Shown here: in pieces, positions 1 through 8,617 of the stretch
Layout of the letters: every line of letters starts with the position of its first letter
How positions within the stretch are numbered: position 1 is the first letter of the stretch
From: Bradyrhizobium macuxiense
GTDB lineage: Bacteria > Pseudomonadota > Alphaproteobacteria > Rhizobiales > Xanthobacteraceae
Assembly: GCF_001542415.1 (NCBI RefSeq)
Contig: NZ_LNCU01000107.1
Coordinates: forward strand, 1-48,989
Length of the DNA: 48,989 nucleotides
Reading direction: 5' to 3'
The notes under the pieces: model-generated
Databases searched by the model: none
Told to the model about the DNA's origin: nothing
The model's input: the letters and a program-made list of their open reading frames with translations, nothing else
Position numbers and translations under genes: made by a program

Positions 1-179
1 CACCTGTGGTCCTACCTCCCGTGCTTACTATTTTGCACGGGACCCATGGGTGCGATCGGCACCCGGCTTTCCCTGCGCCCTCTGCTTGAGGAGAGGGCGG
101 AACGAAATGCAAGACTCGGACAATTCGTGTCGCGAGAATGCAGATGTTTGTCTCACCGGCGGCGCAACACACTCAGTGT

Positions 180-297
180 CGTCCCTGCGAAAGCAGGGAC
201 CCATAACCACCGAAGTTCATTCCTGAGCGATGCAGGAACGACGAGTCCCCTTCACAACACAAGCCGCGGAGTATGGGTCCCTGCTTTCGCAGGGACG
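180..297. repeat. Interspersed palindromic repeat with perfect 26-bp inverted arms
   Basis: The arms at 180-205 and 272-297 are exact reverse complements. Each arm contains its own small hairpin, GTCCCTGC-gaaa-GCAGGGAC. The element lies in the gene-free first 700 bases. It is typical of the dispersed palindromic repeats of Bradyrhizobium and relatives; no coding function is implied. Confidence 0.8.
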
Positions 298-319
298 ACG
301 ACTGGAGAGAGCCCCACAA

Positions 320-497
320 CTGTCATCGCCCGGCTTGCCGCCTCCGCTAAAGCTTCGGCGCGCCAGAGACCACAAGCCGCGTCGAAGCCTTGGCGTAGAC
401 GGGACCGGGCGATCCAGTACGCCGCGGCCGCTCGGCTCTCACACTGGCGTCTCTGGAATACTGGATCACCCGCATACGCATACGCGGGTGATGACAG
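320..497. repeat. Second palindromic repeat, different family
   Basis: Terminal inverted repeats CTGTCATCGCCCG (320-332) and CGGGTGATGACAG (485-497) enclose an interior that can pair further around GATCCAGTA and TACTGGATC. It lies 23 bases after the first repeat. Open frames crossing 46-650 are by-products of this repeat DNA. I see no gene between 1 and 706. Confidence 0.7.
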
Positions 498-706
498 CTA
501 CGTTGTTTGACATCCATCCGGATGTCGCCCAAGCACGAGGAGCAGATAGGCCGCCAGCCGTCCCAAGCCACGCCTTGCCGGCACCGTTCGGGCTACCCTT
601 TGTCAGTCCGATCTTCTATGGTGCCCGTTCGGTTCGCAGGCGGCGAACATGATCATTCCATGATATCAAAGGCTTAAGGCTCTGATCGAAGCCTTTGGAG
701 GGCAGT

Positions 707-2125
707 TTGACGCGGTATATTTCGACCAGGGGCGAGGCTCCTGTTTTGGGCTTCTGCGATGTGATGCTGACCGGGCTTGCCCGCGACGGCGGGCTGTATG
801 TGCCTGAGACGTGGCCGCAGCTTTCGCCCGAGACCATCGCGTCGTTTTTCGGCCGGCCCTATTGGGAGGTCGCGGTCGAGATCATCCGCCCGTTTGCCGC
901 CGGTGAGATTTCCGACGCCGATCTCGGTCGCATGGCCAACGAGGCCTATGCCACCTTCCGTCATCCCGCGGTGGTGCCGCTCGACCAGATCGGGCCGAAT
1001 CAATTCCTGCTCGAGCTGTTCCACGGGCCGACCCTGGCATTCAAGGACGTCGCGATGCAGCTGATCTCGCGGCTGATGGATCACGTGCTCGCCAGGCGCG
1101 CGGAGCGCACCACCATCGTGGTCGCGACCTCGGGCGACACCGGTGGCGCTGCCGTCGAGGCCTTTGCGGGGCTCGACAATGTCGACCTCGTCGTGCTGTT
1201 TCCGAAGGGGCGCATCTCCGAGGTGCAGCAGCGCATGATGACGACGACGGGCGCCGCCAACGTGCACGCGCTCGCGATCGAGGGCACCTTCGACGATTGC
1301 CAGGCCATCGTGAAGGCGATGTTCAACAATCACCGCTTCCGCGACGCGGTGGCGCTGTCCGGCGTCAATTCGATCAACTGGGCGCGCATCGTGGCGCAGG
1401 TGGTCTACTACTTCACCTCGGCGGTCGCGCTCGGCTCGCCCCAGCGCACCGTCGACTTCACCGTGCCGACCGGCAATTTCGGCGACATCTTCGCCGGCTA
1501 TGTGGCGAAGCGGATGGGCCTGCCGATCCGCTGGCTGCGCATCGCCGCCAACGTCAACGACATCCTGCCGCGCACGCTGAAGACCGGCATCTACGAGGTG
1601 CGCGAGGTGCACGCCACGACGTCGCCGTCGATGGACATCCAGGTGTCGTCGAATTTCGAACGGCTGCTGTTCGAGGCGAGCGGCCGCGACGCCGATAGCG
1701 TCCGCCGCCTGATGGCCTCGCTCAAGCAGTCCGGCCGTTTCGTGCTGCCGGATGCGACGCTCGCCGCCGTGCGCCGTGATTTCGACGCCGGCCGCGCCGA
1801 CGAGACCGAAACCGCGGCCGCGATCCGCGCCGCCTGGCGCGAGGCGGGCGACCTCGTCGATCCGCACACCGCGGTGGCACTTGCGGTCGCCGACCGCGAC
1901 ACCTCGGACTCGAAGATCCCGAACATCGTGCTGTCGACTGCGCATGCGGCGAAGTTCCCCGATGCGGTCGAGGCCGCCTGCGGGGTGCGCCCGCATCTGC
2001 CGGCCTGGCTCGGCAGCCTGATGTCCAAGCCGGAACAGATGACTGTGATGAAGAACGATTCCACCGAGATCGAGCGCTTCGTGCTGTTGGTCAGCCGTGC
2101 CGCCAAGCAGGGAGCTATCGGATGA
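707..2125 (+). CDS. thrC: Threonine synthase
   Basis: PLP enzyme converting O-phospho-L-homoserine to L-threonine, the last step of threonine synthesis in the cytoplasm. The N-terminus (TRYISTRGEAPVLGF) and LARDGGLYVPE are hallmark sequences. The PLP lysine is in TLAFKDVAMQ near residue 113, and the glycine-rich phosphate-binding stretch is TSGDTGGAA. At about 472 residues it has the long form of ThrC usual in proteobacteria. I chose the TTG start because GGAGG lies 6 bases upstream and the family begins (M)TRYIST; a TTG 12 bases earlier would remove that ribosome-binding site. The stop overlaps the next start by 4 bases, so thrC and the M16 peptidase are translationally coupled. Confidence 0.96.
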   Translation: MTRYISTRGEAPVLGFCDVMLTGLARDGGLYVPETWPQLSPETIASFFGRPYWEVAVEIIRPFAAGEISDADLGRMANEAYATFRHPAVVPLDQIGPNQFLLELFHGPTLAFKDVAMQLISRLMDHVLARRAERTTIVVATSGDTGGAAVEAFAGLDNVDLVVLFPKGRISEVQQRMMTTTGAANVHALAIEGTFDDCQAIVKAMFNNHRFRDAVALSGVNSINWARIVAQVVYYFTSAVALGSPQRTVDFTVPTGNFGDIFAGYVAKRMGLPIRWLRIAANVNDILPRTLKTGIYEVREVHATTSPSMDIQVSSNFERLLFEASGRDADSVRRLMASLKQSGRFVLPDATLAAVRRDFDAGRADETETAAAIRAAWREAGDLVDPHTAVALAVADRDTSDSKIPNIVLSTAHAAKFPDAVEAACGVRPHLPAWLGSLMSKPEQMTVMKNDSTEIERFVLLVSRAAKQGAIG

Positions 2126-3411
2126 GTGTTGAAGTCACCAAGCTCCCGAGTGGCCTGACCATCGTCACCGACACCATGCCGCATCTGGAAACCGCCTCGC
2201 TCGGCGTGTGGGCCGGGGTCGGCGGGCGCGACGAGAAGCCGAACGAGCACGGCATCTCGCATCTCCTCGAGCATATGGCGTTCAAGGGCACCGCGCGGCG
2301 TTCCTCGCGCGAGATCGTCGAAGAGATCGAGGCGGTCGGCGGCGACCTCAATGCCGGGACCTCGACCGAGACCACGGCCTATTATGCGCGGGTGATGAAG
2401 GCTGACGTGCCGCTCGCGCTCGACGTGCTGTCCGACATCCTGGCCAATCCGTCCTTCGTGCCTGATGAGCTGGAGCGCGAGAAGAGCGTAATCGTGCAGG
2501 AGATCGGCGCGGCGCAGGATACGCCCGACGATGTCGTGTTCGAGCATCTCAACGAACTCTGCTATCCGGACCAGCCGATGGGCCGCTCGCTGCTCGGAAC
2601 CGCCAAGACGCTGAAGAGCTTCGACCGCGACATGCTGCGCGGCTATCTCTCGACGCATTATCGTGCGCCGGACATGGTGGTGGCCGCCGCAGGCGCGGTC
2701 GATCACAAGCGCATCGTCGAGGACGTCACCCAGAGGTTTTCGAGCTTCGACGCCACGCCGGCGCCGAAGCCGCAGGCAGCGATGTTCGGCAAGGGCGGAT
2801 CGCGCGTGGTGCATCGCGAGCTCGAGCAGGCGCATCTGACGCTTGCGCTCGAAGGCGTGCCGCAGCGCGACCAGTCGCTGTTCTCGCTGCAGGTCTTCAC
2901 CAACACGCTGGGCGGCGGGATGTCGTCGCGGCTGTTCCAGGAGGTGCGTGAGAAGCGCGGGCTGTGCTACTCGATCTATGCCTTCCACGCGCCCTATACC
3001 GACACCGGCTTCTTCGGCCTCTACACCGGGACCGATCCGGCCGACGCGCCCGAAATGATGGAGGTCGTCGTCGACGTCATCACCGACGCCGTGGAGACCC
3101 TGACGGAAGCCGAGATCGCGCGCGCCAAGGCGCAGATGAAGGCCGGCCTCTTGATGGCGCTGGAAAGCTGCTCGTCCCGGGCGGAACAGCTGGCCCGCCA
3201 TGTGCTGGCCTATGGCCGGCCGCAGACAGTCGAGGAGCTGGTGACGCGGATCGACGCGGTCAGTGTCGAATCGACCCGCAACGCCGCGCGTGCACTGCTT
3301 TCGCGCAGCCGCCCTGCGGTTGTTGCATTGGGCAGCGGCAGGGGTCTGGACACGGCGGTGTCTTTCGCGGAAGGATTGACGAACTCGAAGGCAAAGTCGC
3401 TGCTGCACTAG
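2122..3411 (+). CDS. M16 family zinc metallopeptidase (mitochondrial-processing-peptidase-like)
   Basis: A 429-residue single-unit M16B peptidase, the size of MPP-beta-like bacterial proteins. The inverted zinc motif HxxEH is visible as HLLEH near residue 47, with the downstream glutamate in SVIVQEIGAAQD near residue 127. The C-terminal half has LGGGMSSRLFQEVREKRGLCYSIYA, the substrate-binding segment of this family. No signal peptide is seen, so it is probably cytoplasmic and may degrade peptides or targeting sequences. The ATG overlaps the thrC stop (ATGA). The thrC-M16-GNAT order is familiar from Bradyrhizobium. The physiological substrate is unknown. Confidence 0.93.
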   Translation: MSVEVTKLPSGLTIVTDTMPHLETASLGVWAGVGGRDEKPNEHGISHLLEHMAFKGTARRSSREIVEEIEAVGGDLNAGTSTETTAYYARVMKADVPLALDVLSDILANPSFVPDELEREKSVIVQEIGAAQDTPDDVVFEHLNELCYPDQPMGRSLLGTAKTLKSFDRDMLRGYLSTHYRAPDMVVAAAGAVDHKRIVEDVTQRFSSFDATPAPKPQAAMFGKGGSRVVHRELEQAHLTLALEGVPQRDQSLFSLQVFTNTLGGGMSSRLFQEVREKRGLCYSIYAFHAPYTDTGFFGLYTGTDPADAPEMMEVVVDVITDAVETLTEAEIARAKAQMKAGLLMALESCSSRAEQLARHVLAYGRPQTVEELVTRIDAVSVESTRNAARALLSRSRPAVVALGSGRGLDTAVSFAEGLTNSKAKSLLH

Positions 3412-3422
3412 GAGAAGGTTCA

Positions 3423-3545
3423 CCTCGCCCCGCGCTTGCGGGGAGAGGTCGAAGCCGAAGGCTTCGGGTGAGGGGTAGAGCCGCAAAACCGAATCTGCGG
3501 TAAGACCCCTCACCCCGACCCTCTCCCCGCAAGAGCGGGGCGAGG
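3423..3545. repeat. Palindromic repeat between the peptidase and acetyltransferase genes
   Basis: The 25-base arms at 3423-3447 and 3521-3545 are inverted copies with one mismatch. Each arm also folds internally (CCCCGC...GCGGGG). The middle has a smaller hairpin GAAGCCGAAGGCTTC. It sits in the 165-base gap between two genes on the same strand and may act as a weak terminator or mRNA stabiliser. Confidence 0.75.
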
Positions 3546-3576
3546 GAGAAGTAGTCCGGCGGGGGAGTGTTGGGCC

Positions 3577-4164
3577 ATGGCCCTGTTTCGTTTGCCATCC
3601 AGCGGACCGGCCGCGCTGATGCCGCGCGGCCACGGGCTGCTGTTGCGGGCGCCGCAGATGTCGGATTTCCCGCAATGGGCGCAATTGCGTGAATTCAGCC
3701 GGGCCTATCTGACGCCGTGGGAGCCGATCTGGCCTTCCGACGACCTGACCCGCTCAGGCTTCCGCCGCCGGCTGCGCCGCTATTCCGAGGACATCGCGGC
3801 CGACCGCTCCTATCCGTTCATCATCTTCCGCGAATCGGACGGGGTGATGGTCGGCGGCATCACGCTCGCCAATGTCCGCCGCGGCATCGTTCAGGCCGGG
3901 ACGATCGGATATTGGGTCGGCCAGCCCCACGCGCATCGCGGCTACATGACCACCGCGCTGCGGGTGCTGCTGCCCTCGCTGTTCGGCGAGCTCAATCTGC
4001 ATCGCATCGAGGCGGCCTGCATCCCGTCCAACGCGCCGTCGATCCGGGTGCTGGAGAAGTGCGGCTTCACCCGCGAGGGCCTGGCGCGGCGCTATCTCTG
4101 CATCAACGGGATCTGGCAGGATCACCTGCTGTTCGGCCTGCTGCACGAGGATTTCCGCGGTTGA
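3577..4164 (+). CDS. GNAT family N-acetyltransferase (RimJ/RimL type)
   Basis: 195 residues, the usual length of RimJ-type acetyltransferases that transfer acetyl from acetyl-CoA to protein N-termini or small amines. Family features are GTIGYWVGQPHAHRGYMTTAL (the acetyl-CoA pyrophosphate-binding turn, near residues 108-128) and the C-terminal LHRIEAACIPSNAPSIRVLEKCGF, which is diagnostic for this subfamily. It follows the M16 peptidase after a palindromic repeat, so it may be on the same transcript. RimJ itself acts on ribosomal protein S5, but the target cannot be named from sequence. Confidence 0.9.
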   Translation: MALFRLPSSGPAALMPRGHGLLLRAPQMSDFPQWAQLREFSRAYLTPWEPIWPSDDLTRSGFRRRLRRYSEDIAADRSYPFIIFRESDGVMVGGITLANVRRGIVQAGTIGYWVGQPHAHRGYMTTALRVLLPSLFGELNLHRIEAACIPSNAPSIRVLEKCGFTREGLARRYLCINGIWQDHLLFGLLHEDFRG

Positions 4165-4279
4165 TCTTAAGCCTTTTGGCTGACCCCGGCGCCGTTCTGG
4201 CGCCTTGGGTTCGCCGCCATTGCCTTGCTATAACGCCCGCGAAACGGGGTGCTTCGGTTGGAGATTTTAGGAATATCGC

Positions 4280-4924
4280 ATGGCTGACAGGGTGATCAGG
4301 TTCGCGGTCGCTACGGCACTATCGATCGGTGTCGGCGCGGCCCTGCTGCCTTCGGCTGCGTCGGCGCAGTCACTCAGCGACCGCTTCAAGAGCCTGTTCG
4401 GCGGTGGCTCGTCCGATTCCAAGCCGGCGACGCCCTCGGCCCCGCAGCAGCTGAATGAGAACGACGCTCAGCTGACCTGTCCGCCGGTTCAGGTTCGCTC
4501 GGGCGCCTCGACCTATTCGGTGGCCGTGCCCGGCAAGGAAGCGGTCGGCAACGACATCAAGTTCCTGGCCTCGATCACGCGCATGGCGCGGCAGTGCGAT
4601 CTGACCAATGGCCAGATCACCGCGAAGATCGGCATTCAGGGGCGGGTGATCGTCGGGCCCTCGGGTGCGCCGCCGACGATCGAGGTGCCGTTGCGCGTCG
4701 CCGTGGTGAAGGGCGGCGTCGGCGAGCAGACCATCATGACCAAGGCGTACACGACCACGGTGCAGATGGATGAGAGCGGCAGCGTGCCGTTCAGCCTGGT
4801 CGCCGAGGATGTCGTCTATCCGGCACCGTCGCCGGCCGACAACGACAACTACGTCTTCTATATCGGCTTCGACCCGCAGGCCCTGAAGCCGCAGCCGAAG
4901 CCGCGCGGCCACAAGAAGAAGTAA
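4280..4924 (+). CDS. Exported hypothetical protein, possible periplasmic or envelope protein
   Basis: 214 residues. Residues 1-29 form a clear Sec signal peptide ending ASAQS. A low-complexity linker (GGGSSDSKPATPSAPQQ) follows, then a compact globular domain with two cysteines (LTCPPV and RQCDLT), and a basic tail ending GHKKK. The two cysteines could form a disulfide after export. I do not recognise the domain with certainty; similar exported proteins are common in Bradyrhizobium. It converges with the ATP synthase operon and shares a bidirectional terminator with it. Confidence 0.82.
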   Translation: MADRVIRFAVATALSIGVGAALLPSAASAQSLSDRFKSLFGGGSSDSKPATPSAPQQLNENDAQLTCPPVQVRSGASTYSVAVPGKEAVGNDIKFLASITRMARQCDLTNGQITAKIGIQGRVIVGPSGAPPTIEVPLRVAVVKGGVGEQTIMTKAYTTTVQMDESGSVPFSLVAEDVVYPAPSPADNDNYVFYIGFDPQALKPQPKPRGHKKK

Positions 4925-4961
4925 TGCCGCGTGCCCGTGGGTGCGTTGGGCCAACAAAAAA

Positions 4962-4986
4962 GCCGGCGCGAGAGCATCGCGCCGGC
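4962..4986. terminator. Bidirectional intrinsic terminator
   Basis: Perfect 10-bp stem GCCGGCGCGA / TCGCGCCGGC with a 5-base loop. It is flanked by an A-run on the left (T-run for minus-strand transcripts) and CTTTT on the right. It sits between the convergent exported-protein gene and atpF, so it can end both transcripts. Confidence 0.9.
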
Positions 4987-5008
4987 CTTTTGCTGGATGG
5001 GCTTGGCG

Positions 5009-5494
5009 TCAGTTCAGCTTGGAACGAACCTCGGCAATGCCCTTGCTGACGAGACCGTCGGCGACCGAGCCCTTGACCGACTGCGACAGGATGGTCGAGG
5101 CGGCGCTGACCGCAGCGTTCGCCGCGGCGGCGCGGACGTCGGCCAGGGCCTGGGCCTCGGCCATGGCGATCTTGCTCTCGGCGGTCTTGGTCCGCCGCGC
5201 GACAAAATCTTCCATCTTGGTCTTGGCTTCGGCCGCAATCCGTTCGGCTTCGGCCTTGGCGCTCGAGATGATATCCTCGGCCTCGCGCTCCGCGCTGGTA
5301 CGGCGGGCCTTGTACTCGCCGAGCAGCTTGGTGGCCTCGTCCTTCAGACGGCGGGCGTCGTCCAGCTCGGCCTTGATGCGTTCGGCGCGGTGATCGAGTG
5401 CCGTCAGCAGTGTCCGGTGGACACCGACATAGGCGAACACGATCATCAAGATGACGAACGCGATCGCAACCCAGGTTTCCGGTTCGTAAAACAT
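5009..5494 (-). CDS. atpF: F0F1 ATP synthase subunit b
   Basis: 161 residues. One N-terminal membrane helix (TWVAIAFVILMIVFAYVGV, about residues 8-26) is followed by a long charged alpha-helix rich in Ala, Glu, Lys and Arg that forms the peripheral stalk. Photosynthetic and related alphaproteobacteria carry two different b-type genes; this one and its upstream neighbour form the heterodimeric stator. Last gene of the F0 operon, 3 bases after b', and followed by a strong terminator. Confidence 0.95.
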   Translation of the reverse strand: MFYEPETWVAIAFVILMIVFAYVGVHRTLLTALDHRAERIKAELDDARRLKDEATKLLGEYKARRTSAEREAEDIISSAKAEAERIAAEAKTKMEDFVARRTKTAESKIAMAEAQALADVRAAAANAAVSAASTILSQSVKGSVADGLVSKGIAEVRSKLN

Positions 5495-5497
5495 CGG

Positions 5498-6064
5498 TTA
5501 TCCCTTCAGCGAAGCGTCGACGGCGCTGTTGACCGCATTCGCATCCGGCGTGACGCCGGCGAGCTGCTGGACGATGGCGCCAGCTGCGTCGGCCGCAATC
5601 CCGCGGACATTGCTCATGGCGTTCGTCCGGGTGGTCGCGATCTGCTTCTCGGCGTCGGCAAGCTTCACAGCCAGCTTGTCTTCCAGCGACTTGCGCTCGG
5701 CTTCCGAGGCCGCGTTCAGCTTCTCGCGGGTCTCGTTGCCGATTGCCTGCGCGCGGGCGCGGGCGTTCGCCAGTTCGCTTTCATAGGCCTTCAGCGCAGC
5801 GTCGGACTCGTCCTTCAGCTTCTGCGCCTCGGCCAGGTCGCCCTCGATCTTGTTCTGGCGTGCATCGATCGTCCCGCCGACGCGCGGCAGTGCGAAACGC
5901 GACACGATCAGATAGAGCGCGACGAATGCGATCGCCAGCGACACCAGCTGCGAGGGGAAATTGGAGGAATCGAACGGCGGAAAAGCTCCGCCGTGATGTC
6001 CGCCATCGGCCTCGGTGTGGGCACCGGCATTCTGGCCTTTTGCCTCGCCATGACTCTCAGCCAC
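5498..6064 (-). CDS. atpG: F0F1 ATP synthase subunit b' (second stator subunit)
   Basis: 188 residues. A His/Gly-rich N-terminal extension (to about residue 30) is followed by FPSQLVSLAIAFVALYLIVSRFALPRVGGTIDAR, the single membrane helix and hinge typical of b', then a long coiled-coil stalk. It pairs with subunit b, encoded 3 bases downstream, to hold F1 static against the rotor. Naming varies (atpG, atpF2, atpX). It lies between atpE and atpF as in other Rhizobiales. Confidence 0.94.
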   Translation of the reverse strand: MAESHGEAKGQNAGAHTEADGGHHGGAFPPFDSSNFPSQLVSLAIAFVALYLIVSRFALPRVGGTIDARQNKIEGDLAEAQKLKDESDAALKAYESELANARARAQAIGNETREKLNAASEAERKSLEDKLAVKLADAEKQIATTRTNAMSNVRGIAADAAGAIVQQLAGVTPDANAVNSAVDASLKG

Positions 6065-6156
6065 GGTGTTCTCCTGTTGCAGTCATGCGCGCCGCCCTTG
6101 GAATGGACCTTTGGGCGGCGCGACAGGTTACCGCTGAAGCGGAACCGGGGTGCCGC

Positions 6157-6387
6157 TCAGAGCGGAACGAACAGCAGGAGCAGCGCGATCAGCAGCGAGA
6201 AGATGCCGAGCGCTTCGGTCACGGCGAAGCCGAAGATCAGGTTGCCGAACTGGCCCTGCGCGGCCGACGGGTTGCGCACCGCAGCGGCGAGGTAGTTGCC
6301 GAAGATGATACCCACGCCAACGCCCGCACCGCCCATGCCGATGCACGCGATGCCCGCGCCGATAAGTTTAGCTGCTGCCGGTTCCAT
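6157..6387 (-). CDS. atpE: F0F1 ATP synthase subunit c (rotor ring)
   Basis: 76-residue hydrophobic hairpin. The first helix has the glycine-rich GMGGAGVGVGIIFG packing motif, the polar loop is RNPSAAQGQ, and the second helix carries the proton-binding glutamate in FAVTEALGIF near residue 59. Start chosen at the ATG giving MEPAAAKL, the family N-terminus, with AGGAGCTACAT just before it. The same frame stays open far upstream but opposite atpB, so that extension is not coding. Placed between a and b' as expected. Confidence 0.97.
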   Translation of the reverse strand: MEPAAAKLIGAGIACIGMGGAGVGVGIIFGNYLAAAVRNPSAAQGQFGNLIFGFAVTEALGIFSLLIALLLLFVPL

Positions 6388-6443
6388 ATGTAGCTCCTTG
6401 AGGAAAGATAGACGGATTGGTGGGTGGAGATTCCCCGGACCGC

Positions 6444-7193
6444 TTAGTGTCCCGGATGAATGGCGTCGTTGAGGTAGATGACGGTCAGGATCGCAAACAC
6501 GTAGGCCTGCAGGAACGCGACCAGGATTTCGAGTGCGTACAACGCAATGGTGAGCGCGAGCGGCAGCACGCCGCCGACCCAGCCGAGCGCGCCGAGCGAA
6601 AAGCCGAGCATCGCGACGAAGCCCGCGAACACCTTCAACGCGATGTGGCCGGCCAGCATGTTGGCGAACAGACGCACGCTGTGCGAGACCGGCCGCAGGA
6701 AGAACGACAGGACCTCGATGAACATGACCAGCGGCAGGATGTAGATCGGGATGCCGGAGGGAACGAAGATCTTGAAGAATTTCAGGCCGTTCTTGTAGAC
6801 GCCGTAGATCAGGACCGTGAGAAACACCATGATCGCCATCGCGAAGGTGACGATCAGGTGGCTCGCGATCGTGAAGGTGTAGGGGATGACACCCACGAGG
6901 TTCGAGACGCAGAGGAACATGAAGATCGAGAAGATCAGCGGGAAGAACTTCATGCCGTCTGCGCCGGCATTGCTGCGGATGGTCGAGGCCACGAATTCGT
7001 AGGATATCTCGGCCATCGACTGCAGCCGTCCCGGAACCAGTTCCCGGCCGCTCGCCAGCATCAGCAGCGCGATCAGCAGCACCGCGATGAACATGTAGAG
7101 CGACGAATTGGTGAAGGCGATCGTGTAATTGCCGATATGGCCGAGCGTGAAGAGGGGCTCGATATTGAACTGATGGATTGGGTCGATTTTCAT
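6444..7193 (-). CDS. atpB: F0F1 ATP synthase subunit a
   Basis: 249-residue polytopic membrane protein that forms the proton half-channels. The N-terminus MKIDPIHQFNIEPLF is the rhizobial family start; an upstream in-frame ATG would add 9 non-conserved residues. The essential arginine is in PVSHSVRLFANMLAGH near residue 174. The C-terminus FLQAYVFAILTVIYLNDAIHPGH is strongly conserved. It sits between atpI and atpE, so the membrane sector is one operon; the F1 subunits are not in this window, as usual for alphaproteobacteria. Confidence 0.97.
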   Translation of the reverse strand: MKIDPIHQFNIEPLFTLGHIGNYTIAFTNSSLYMFIAVLLIALLMLASGRELVPGRLQSMAEISYEFVASTIRSNAGADGMKFFPLIFSIFMFLCVSNLVGVIPYTFTIASHLIVTFAMAIMVFLTVLIYGVYKNGLKFFKIFVPSGIPIYILPLVMFIEVLSFFLRPVSHSVRLFANMLAGHIALKVFAGFVAMLGFSLGALGWVGGVLPLALTIALYALEILVAFLQAYVFAILTVIYLNDAIHPGH

Positions 7194-7264
7194 CCGCGCG
7201 GCTCTTGGTCCACCGGCCATCCTGCCGGTTATCGAATTTCAAATGTCATGACTTCCGCCAGCGA

Positions 7265-7636
7265 TCAACGCTTGCCCGAGGCCACGCCCGCAGACCTCAC
7301 CACGTTGACCACGCCGGCGACGAAGCCGAGCAGCATGAACACGATGAAGCCGAATGGCGATGTCGACAGCAAATGGTCGACTCCCCAGCCAATCGCCGCC
7401 CCGACGGCAACGCCCGCGATCAGCTCCGAGGAAAGACGAAAACCGAGCGCCATCGCCGAAGCTCTGGCGGCACTGTCCCCGCTTTCAGTACCGGATTGAT
7501 CAGTCTTGCTCTTCCGGCTGTCGCGAATTTCTGACAACCGATGATCGAGACTTCCGAGCCTTGCGGAAAGCGCAGCTTCGTCGGGAGACGATTGATCGCG
7601 ACTTCCACTTGCGCCGTGGTTGGTGTTCTCAGCCAT
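7265..7636 (-). CDS. atpI: ATP synthase assembly/accessory protein AtpI
   Basis: 123 residues. A hydrophilic charged N-terminus (about 75 residues) precedes two membrane helices, LSSELIAGVAVGAAIGWGVDHLL and FIVFMLLGFVAGVVNVVRSA. The GxxxG-rich helix plus the WGVDHLLSTSPFG loop fits AtpI (AtpZ/AtpI family), which helps assemble the c-ring. First gene of the F0 operon, with a good promoter 67 bases upstream. Confidence 0.92.
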   Translation of the reverse strand: MAENTNHGASGSRDQSSPDEAALSARLGSLDHRLSEIRDSRKSKTDQSGTESGDSAARASAMALGFRLSSELIAGVAVGAAIGWGVDHLLSTSPFGFIVFMLLGFVAGVVNVVRSAGVASGKR

Positions 7637-7702
7637 GCTGCAAACACTAACCGATGCCGCGGATGATGGAAATTGCGCCCGTCCCCGTCAAAAGCCGCGC
7701 GG

Positions 7703-7731
7703 ACCATACTTACCGTGACTAATCAAGTCAA
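7703..7731 (-). promoter_or_regulatory. Likely sigma-70 promoter of the F0 operon
   Basis: On the minus strand TTGACT (7731-7726) and TATGGT (7708-7703) are separated by exactly 17 bases, close to the housekeeping consensus. Transcription would start near 7697, about 60 bases before atpI. No other strong match lies in the gap. Confidence 0.6.
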
Positions 7732-7910
7732 GATTGCGTCGTCACCAGTTATTGCTTTGATTTCGCTGGATTTATTGGAAGATATTCACGGGCAGAGTGA
7801 CGCAGTGATCGCAGTGCAACAGCTTGTATGCAATCGAGCGATCTTGCGCACATTTCGTCGCCCTGCTGGGATGGCTGAAACTTTCCTCTCGTTTTCAACC
7901 GGAAATCCAC

Positions 7911-8540
7911 ATGCCGCGTCAGGTCGATTACTATTTCTCGCTGCAATCGCCGTGGGCCTATATCGGCCACAAGCCGTTCATCGAGCTCGTAAGTACCTAC
8001 AATCTCAAGGTAAATTATCGACCTGTGCTGCTGGTCGATCTGTTCTCCGAGACCGGCGGGCTGCCGCTCGCCCAGCGCCATCCGGTGCGGCAGCGCTACC
8101 GGATGATCGAGCTGCAGCGCTGGCGGGACAAGCGCGGACTGGATTTCCATCTGCAACCGGCGCACTGGCCGTTCAATGCACGCCTGGCCGATGGGGTGGT
8201 GATCGCGGCGCTGGAGGCGGGCCTCGATCCCGAGCCCTATCTGCAACGGGCCTATCCCGCGGTCTGGGAGCAGCAGCGCAATCTGGCCGATCCTGCGACC
8301 TTGACGGCACTCGCCGACGATGCCGGTCTGCCCGGCCAGCAACTCGTGGCGCGCGCTGGCACGGAGGCGGTCGGCGCGGCCTACGAGCAGAGCCGGCAGG
8401 ATGCGCTCAGCGCTGATGTCTTCGGCTCGCCGGGCTATGTGCTCGATGGCGAGGTGTTCTGGGGACAGGACCGGATCGAATTGCTCGATGACGCGTTGAA
8501 GTCAGGCCGCAAGCCCTATAGCTCAAACGTCGAGGCATGA
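7911..8540 (+). CDS. DsbA-fold 2-hydroxychromene-2-carboxylate isomerase family protein
   Basis: 209 residues. The start MPRQVDYYFSLQSPWAYIGH matches the thioredoxin-fold HCCA isomerase/kappa-class GST family (D-x-YFSxxSPWxYxG), with the serine of SPWAY in place of the redox cysteine. The C-terminal FGSPGYVLDGEVFWGQDRIELL is the conserved cis-Pro and substrate segment. It probably binds glutathione and isomerises a small substrate; whether it takes part in aromatic degradation is unknown since no such genes flank it. The ATG follows GGAAA; the longer open frame upstream lacks family sequence. Confidence 0.9.
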   Translation: MPRQVDYYFSLQSPWAYIGHKPFIELVSTYNLKVNYRPVLLVDLFSETGGLPLAQRHPVRQRYRMIELQRWRDKRGLDFHLQPAHWPFNARLADGVVIAALEAGLDPEPYLQRAYPAVWEQQRNLADPATLTALADDAGLPGQQLVARAGTEAVGAAYEQSRQDALSADVFGSPGYVLDGEVFWGQDRIELLDDALKSGRKPYSSNVEA

Positions 8541-8617
8541 TCCGGAAAAACAAGGGCACCGGCGTTCCGAGCGGATCATGCCGAGACCTGCAGGATCTGG
8601 TTGAGGCGGAGCGAGCC

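Noticed and set aside
1..706. Protein genes in the first 700 bases
   Set aside because: Open frames there run through palindromic repeats and lack starts and domains.
674..3684. Long minus-strand frames opposite thrC and the M16 peptidase
   Set aside because: They are Arg/His-rich shadows caused by high-GC codon use of real plus-strand genes and contain no recognisable domain.
6157..7242. 361-residue reading of atpE with a long upstream extension
   Set aside because: The extension lies antisense-free but in the wrong frame of atpB; subunit c starts at 6387.
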